Source: Dysgonamonadaceae bacterium
GTDB taxonomy: Bacteria; Bacteroidota; Bacteroidia; Bacteroidales; Azobacteroidaceae
NCBI GenBank assembly: GCA_031261015.1
Contig: JAISKG010000183.1
Span: forward strand, 1 to 15,460
DNA: 15,460 bases
Direction of reading: 5' to 3'
Shown here: positions 13,083 to 15,460 of the stretch, piece by piece
Layout of the letters: each line of letters starts with the position of its first letter
Numbering within the stretch: position 1 is the stretch's first letter
Position numbers and translations under genes: made by a program
Notes under the pieces: generated by a model
What the model saw: only the letters and a program-made list of their open reading frames with translations
What the model was told of the DNA's origin: nothing
The model's database searches: none

Positions 13083-14159
13083 ATGAAAAAAACAATCACA
13101 ACAATCGTTTTAGCAATCTGTTTTTCCTTCCTCTTATCTGCGCAAACAAAAAATGTAAATGTTGATAATGAGGGATTTTACTATGGTTACCGCAATTTCC
13201 CTTCGAAACCGCAAGATCCTCTCTTTTTTGATTATGCTGTTGCCGTCAATGCGACGAGTGTAGTAAAAAACAATGTTTCGGTAGAAGAAATTGCCGATGC
13301 TTTGTTCATCGAGGGACAAACGAAAATTGACGATCCGGCGCAGGCGCTTATGGTTTTGGAATTATCGCTGGGAAATATCGTTATAGGAAGTAGCGATGTC
13401 AGCGAACGCAAAGAAGTGATCAAAGACAAAGACGGCAATGTGACCGGCACCAATTATTATTATCGTGTCAATGTGGTTTATTCGTATGAGTCTTCGTATA
13501 AAATTTATTCCGGAGCGCAAGCTTTGGTGAATAATGTTGCTTACAGCCGTGTAAACTCTTTAACCTATACTTCGGATGAATATAGTTCCCGAAAAGCGGC
13601 TACCGATTACTGGAATAACAATCGTGAAGTGCATATTGCTAATTTTTACCGCGATTTGGTTTTGCGATCGGCCGGACAAGCTTCTTCTACAGCAACAAAT
13701 TATTACGGATTTAAATCGATGATCAATGTTCGCGATATTATTAAAACCATCAACGAGAAGAAACACGACGAAAACGAAACGTTCCGGGCTAACGTTAAAA
13801 TATTGAAAGATGCTTTGCAAGCGATGACGCCCAATATTCCGATGGATAAAGATAAGGTACTTCCTCTGATTACTTATTTCAAAAGTATTCCGGAAAAATA
13901 TACCGATCCGAAATCCAAAGCGGACTCGCATTTGCGTTACGCCGCCTATTACAATCTTTGCAAGATCTATCTCTATCTGGATGAACCGGATAATGTTTAC
14001 GAATGGGCTGATTTAATCCTTGCCAACGGAATGGATACCAAAGACTGTGAGCGCATGAAAAAAGCAGCCGACGAGGTGAAGGCTGCTTTTAATAAAGTTG
14101 GCTTAACGACCCGGCATTTTGATCCGGCTCTGCTCGACGTTTTTGAAGAAGCGTATTAA
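13083..14159 (+). CDS. Uncharacterised exported protein, possibly with TPR-like C-terminus
   Basis: This is the only plus-strand gene, 358 aa. The signal peptide is clear (MKKTITTIVLAICFSFLLSA, cleavage before QTKN). The first part of the mature protein (about 30-200) looks beta-rich and includes ELSLGNIVIGSSDVSERKEV and a YYYRVNVVYSYESSYKI strand. The last third (about 225-340) is helical: DIIKTINEKKHDENETFRANVKILKDALQAM, then YAAYYNLCKIYLYLDEPDNVYEWADLILANG, which has the spacing of a TPR-like helix pair. There is no lipobox, so it is probably periplasmic. I cannot assign a named family. Its stop overlaps the stop of nadC on the other strand. Confidence 0.8.
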   Translation: MKKTITTIVLAICFSFLLSAQTKNVNVDNEGFYYGYRNFPSKPQDPLFFDYAVAVNATSVVKNNVSVEEIADALFIEGQTKIDDPAQALMVLELSLGNIVIGSSDVSERKEVIKDKDGNVTGTNYYYRVNVVYSYESSYKIYSGAQALVNNVAYSRVNSLTYTSDEYSSRKAATDYWNNNREVHIANFYRDLVLRSAGQASSTATNYYGFKSMINVRDIIKTINEKKHDENETFRANVKILKDALQAMTPNIPMDKDKVLPLITYFKSIPEKYTDPKSKADSHLRYAAYYNLCKIYLYLDEPDNVYEWADLILANGMDTKDCERMKKAADEVKAAFNKVGLTTRHFDPALLDVFEEAY

Positions 14160-15001
14160 CCGACATATTTCAAACTCATATCCAGACTTTTGACGGAATG
14201 AGTTAAGGCGCCGACAGAAATAAAATCGACACCGGTTTCGGCATAAGCGCGAATTGTGTCGTATGTAATTCCTCCGGACGATTCCAACGGGTATCGTCCG
14301 GAAACTTTTTCTACGGCTTTGCGTGTGTCTTCGATGGAAAAATTATCGAGCATGATACGGTCGATGCCGCCGATTTTCAACACTTTATCCAATTCGTCGA
14401 AATTGCGGACTTCCACTTCAACCGGCAATTGTTTCCCTTTGCTTTTTGCGTAATCTTTCGCGCGATTGATGGCGTTTTCGAGGCCTCCGGCAAAGTCGAT
14501 ATGATTGTCTTTCAACAAAATCATATCGAAAAGACCGATGCGGTGATTAGTTCCGCCTCCGATGCGGACGGCTTCTTTTTCGAGTATGCGCATGCCCGGG
14601 GTGGTTTTGCGCGTGTCGAGTACTTTCGTGCGCGTGCCTTTCAACCGTTCCATGTAACGGTGCGTCGTTGTGGCGATTCCACTCATGCGTTGCATCACAT
14701 TTAAAACCAAACGCTCGGTTTGTAAGAGCGATTGCACTTTTCCGGCGACAGTAAACGCGATGTCGCCGTATTTCACTGCCACGCCGTCGTGAATCAAAAT
14801 GTTGACTTTCAATTCGGGATCGAAAGTGTGGAAAATTTGTTCGGCAATCGCTATGCCGGCAATTATACCGTCTTCTTTGACAAGCAATTGCATCTTTCCT
14901 TCGGCCGTTTCGGGAATGGTGGAAAGCGTGGTATGGTCGCCTTCGCCAATGTCTTCCTTGAATGCCAGACGAATCAGTTCGTCAATCAATTCTTGTTTCA
15001 T
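14156..15001 (-). CDS. nadC: Nicotinate-nucleotide pyrophosphorylase (carboxylating), quinolinate phosphoribosyltransferase
   Basis: NadC converts quinolinate and PRPP to nicotinate mononucleotide, CO2 and pyrophosphate in de novo NAD synthesis. The 281-aa product has the full set of family motifs: KEDIGEGDHTT near the start, ERLVLNVMQRMSGIATTT, the active-site strand VLDTRKTTPGMRILEKEAVRIGG with NHRIGLFDMILLKDNHI, VEVEVRN, DRIMLDNFS, LESSGGI and DFISVGALTHS. Length and both ends are normal. The ATG overlaps the TGA of the peptidase gene upstream (ATGA), so the two are co-translated. nadA and nadB are not in the window. Confidence 0.97.
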   Translation of the reverse strand: MKQELIDELIRLAFKEDIGEGDHTTLSTIPETAEGKMQLLVKEDGIIAGIAIAEQIFHTFDPELKVNILIHDGVAVKYGDIAFTVAGKVQSLLQTERLVLNVMQRMSGIATTTHRYMERLKGTRTKVLDTRKTTPGMRILEKEAVRIGGGTNHRIGLFDMILLKDNHIDFAGGLENAINRAKDYAKSKGKQLPVEVEVRNFDELDKVLKIGGIDRIMLDNFSIEDTRKAVEKVSGRYPLESSGGITYDTIRAYAETGVDFISVGALTHSVKSLDMSLKYVG

Positions 15002-15460
15002 TGGATTCCTAATTTCTTTTTTAATTCTTTGGATAATACGTCTTTATGCACGAGAATATCGGTCGTTTTGTACGAAACGAAAGGAACCGAAGCGTACCAA
15101 GTTCCTTGATAAGGACTGTCGGTTCCCCATGAATTTTTGATTAAATAATATTTCGTTCCGTTTTGATCTTGAGCGGTTCCGTAAATCAACATGCCGTGAT
15201 CGTCGGTCGTTTCGTAATTATCGAAAGCCGCTTGGCGCATTTCTTGCGTGATGGTTTTTTCGGGCAGCGGCTCGGTGAGATTGGCCAGTAAATCGTCTTT
15301 TTCCTTTTGCGAAAGTCCCAGCCAATGCGCTTGATCGGATCCGGGGCCTTCTTTGGCTTCCATATCCGGAACGAAGGCAATGCCTTTGCGGTTAAATCCC
15401 TTTTCGCTGACGTCGCTTGCCCAACCGACGGTATAACCTTTTTCTATCGAATTATCAATG
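14998..15460 (-). CDS. C1-family cysteine aminopeptidase (bleomycin hydrolase / PepC-like), C-terminal part
   Basis: About 153 residues are visible, open to the window edge (IDNSIEKGYTVGWASDVSEKGF...). The DDHGMLIYG segment carries the catalytic histidine and YYLIKNSWG the asparagine of the papain-like triad; the nucleophilic cysteine lies outside the window. GYTVGWASDVSEKGFNRKGIAFVPDME and the short tail after the catalytic Asn match Bacteroidota aminopeptidase C proteins. The enzyme would trim peptides from the N-terminus. Whether it carries a signal peptide cannot be seen. It overlaps nadC by 4 bp, an unusual but common-looking accidental operon pairing. Confidence 0.88.
   Translation of the reverse strand, partial: IDNSIEKGYTVGWASDVSEKGFNRKGIAFVPDMEAKEGPGSDQAHWLGLSQKEKDDLLANLTEPLPEKTITQEMRQAAFDNYETTDDHGMLIYGTAQDQNGTKYYLIKNSWGTDSPYQGTWYASVPFVSYKTTDILVHKDVLSKELKKKLGIQ

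Overview
The window looks like a chromosomal segment of a Bacteroidota (probably Bacteroidales) genome. Several intergenic regions carry the Bacteroidota sigma-factor -7 signature TAnnTTTG a few tens of bases upstream of a start codon, and Shine-Dalgarno sequences are largely absent. The protein set also fits: a single-chain glycine decarboxylase, a DUF1573 protein, a YXWGXW-repeat protein, two Cys-lipobox lipoproteins, and a COG1569-type PIN toxin with its usual small partner. All genes but one lie on the minus strand. No rRNA, tRNA or CRISPR was seen, and no intergenic gap exceeds about 205 bp.

Layout. 1-45: N-terminus of a secreted protein leaving the window. 108-3239 (transcribed right to left): ilvD (branched-chain amino acid synthesis), a small lipoprotein and a REP-associated tyrosine transposase (RAYT), closely packed. 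3398-5751: three envelope genes, namely a lipoprotein, a DUF1573 protein and a YXWGXW-repeat protein, at least two with their own promoter and a strong terminator. 5819-9920: a tightly packed unit of PIN-module antitoxin, PIN toxin, metallo-beta-lactamase-fold hydrolase and gcvP (glycine cleavage P-protein), with ATGA overlaps or a 3-bp gap. 10048-12423: a cell-envelope or exopolysaccharide O-acylation pair, a membrane-bound O-acyltransferase (MBOAT) followed by an SGNH-like protein. 12571-14159: two uncharacterised genes on divergent, overlapping promoters. 14156-15460: nadC (NAD synthesis), translationally coupled to the 3' part of a C1-family aminopeptidase.

Two things stand out. First, the MBOAT gene is split by a one-base frameshift exactly at a run of ten G (ten C on the coding strand). 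Removing one C restores a continuous reading frame of about 479 codons with all expected motifs. This is what a phase-variable O-acetylation switch looks like, although a homopolymer sequencing error must be excluded. Second, three different palindromic repeat elements sit in frame inside coding sequences within 3 kb: a GGGGCGAAT-type palindrome cluster inside the RAYT gene, and two unrelated elements inside ilvD (a CCCCCTC/GAGGGGG hairpin, and a 67-bp double palindrome made of two 27-bp inverted copies). They resemble mobile palindromic repeats that add peptide segments to host proteins without destroying them.
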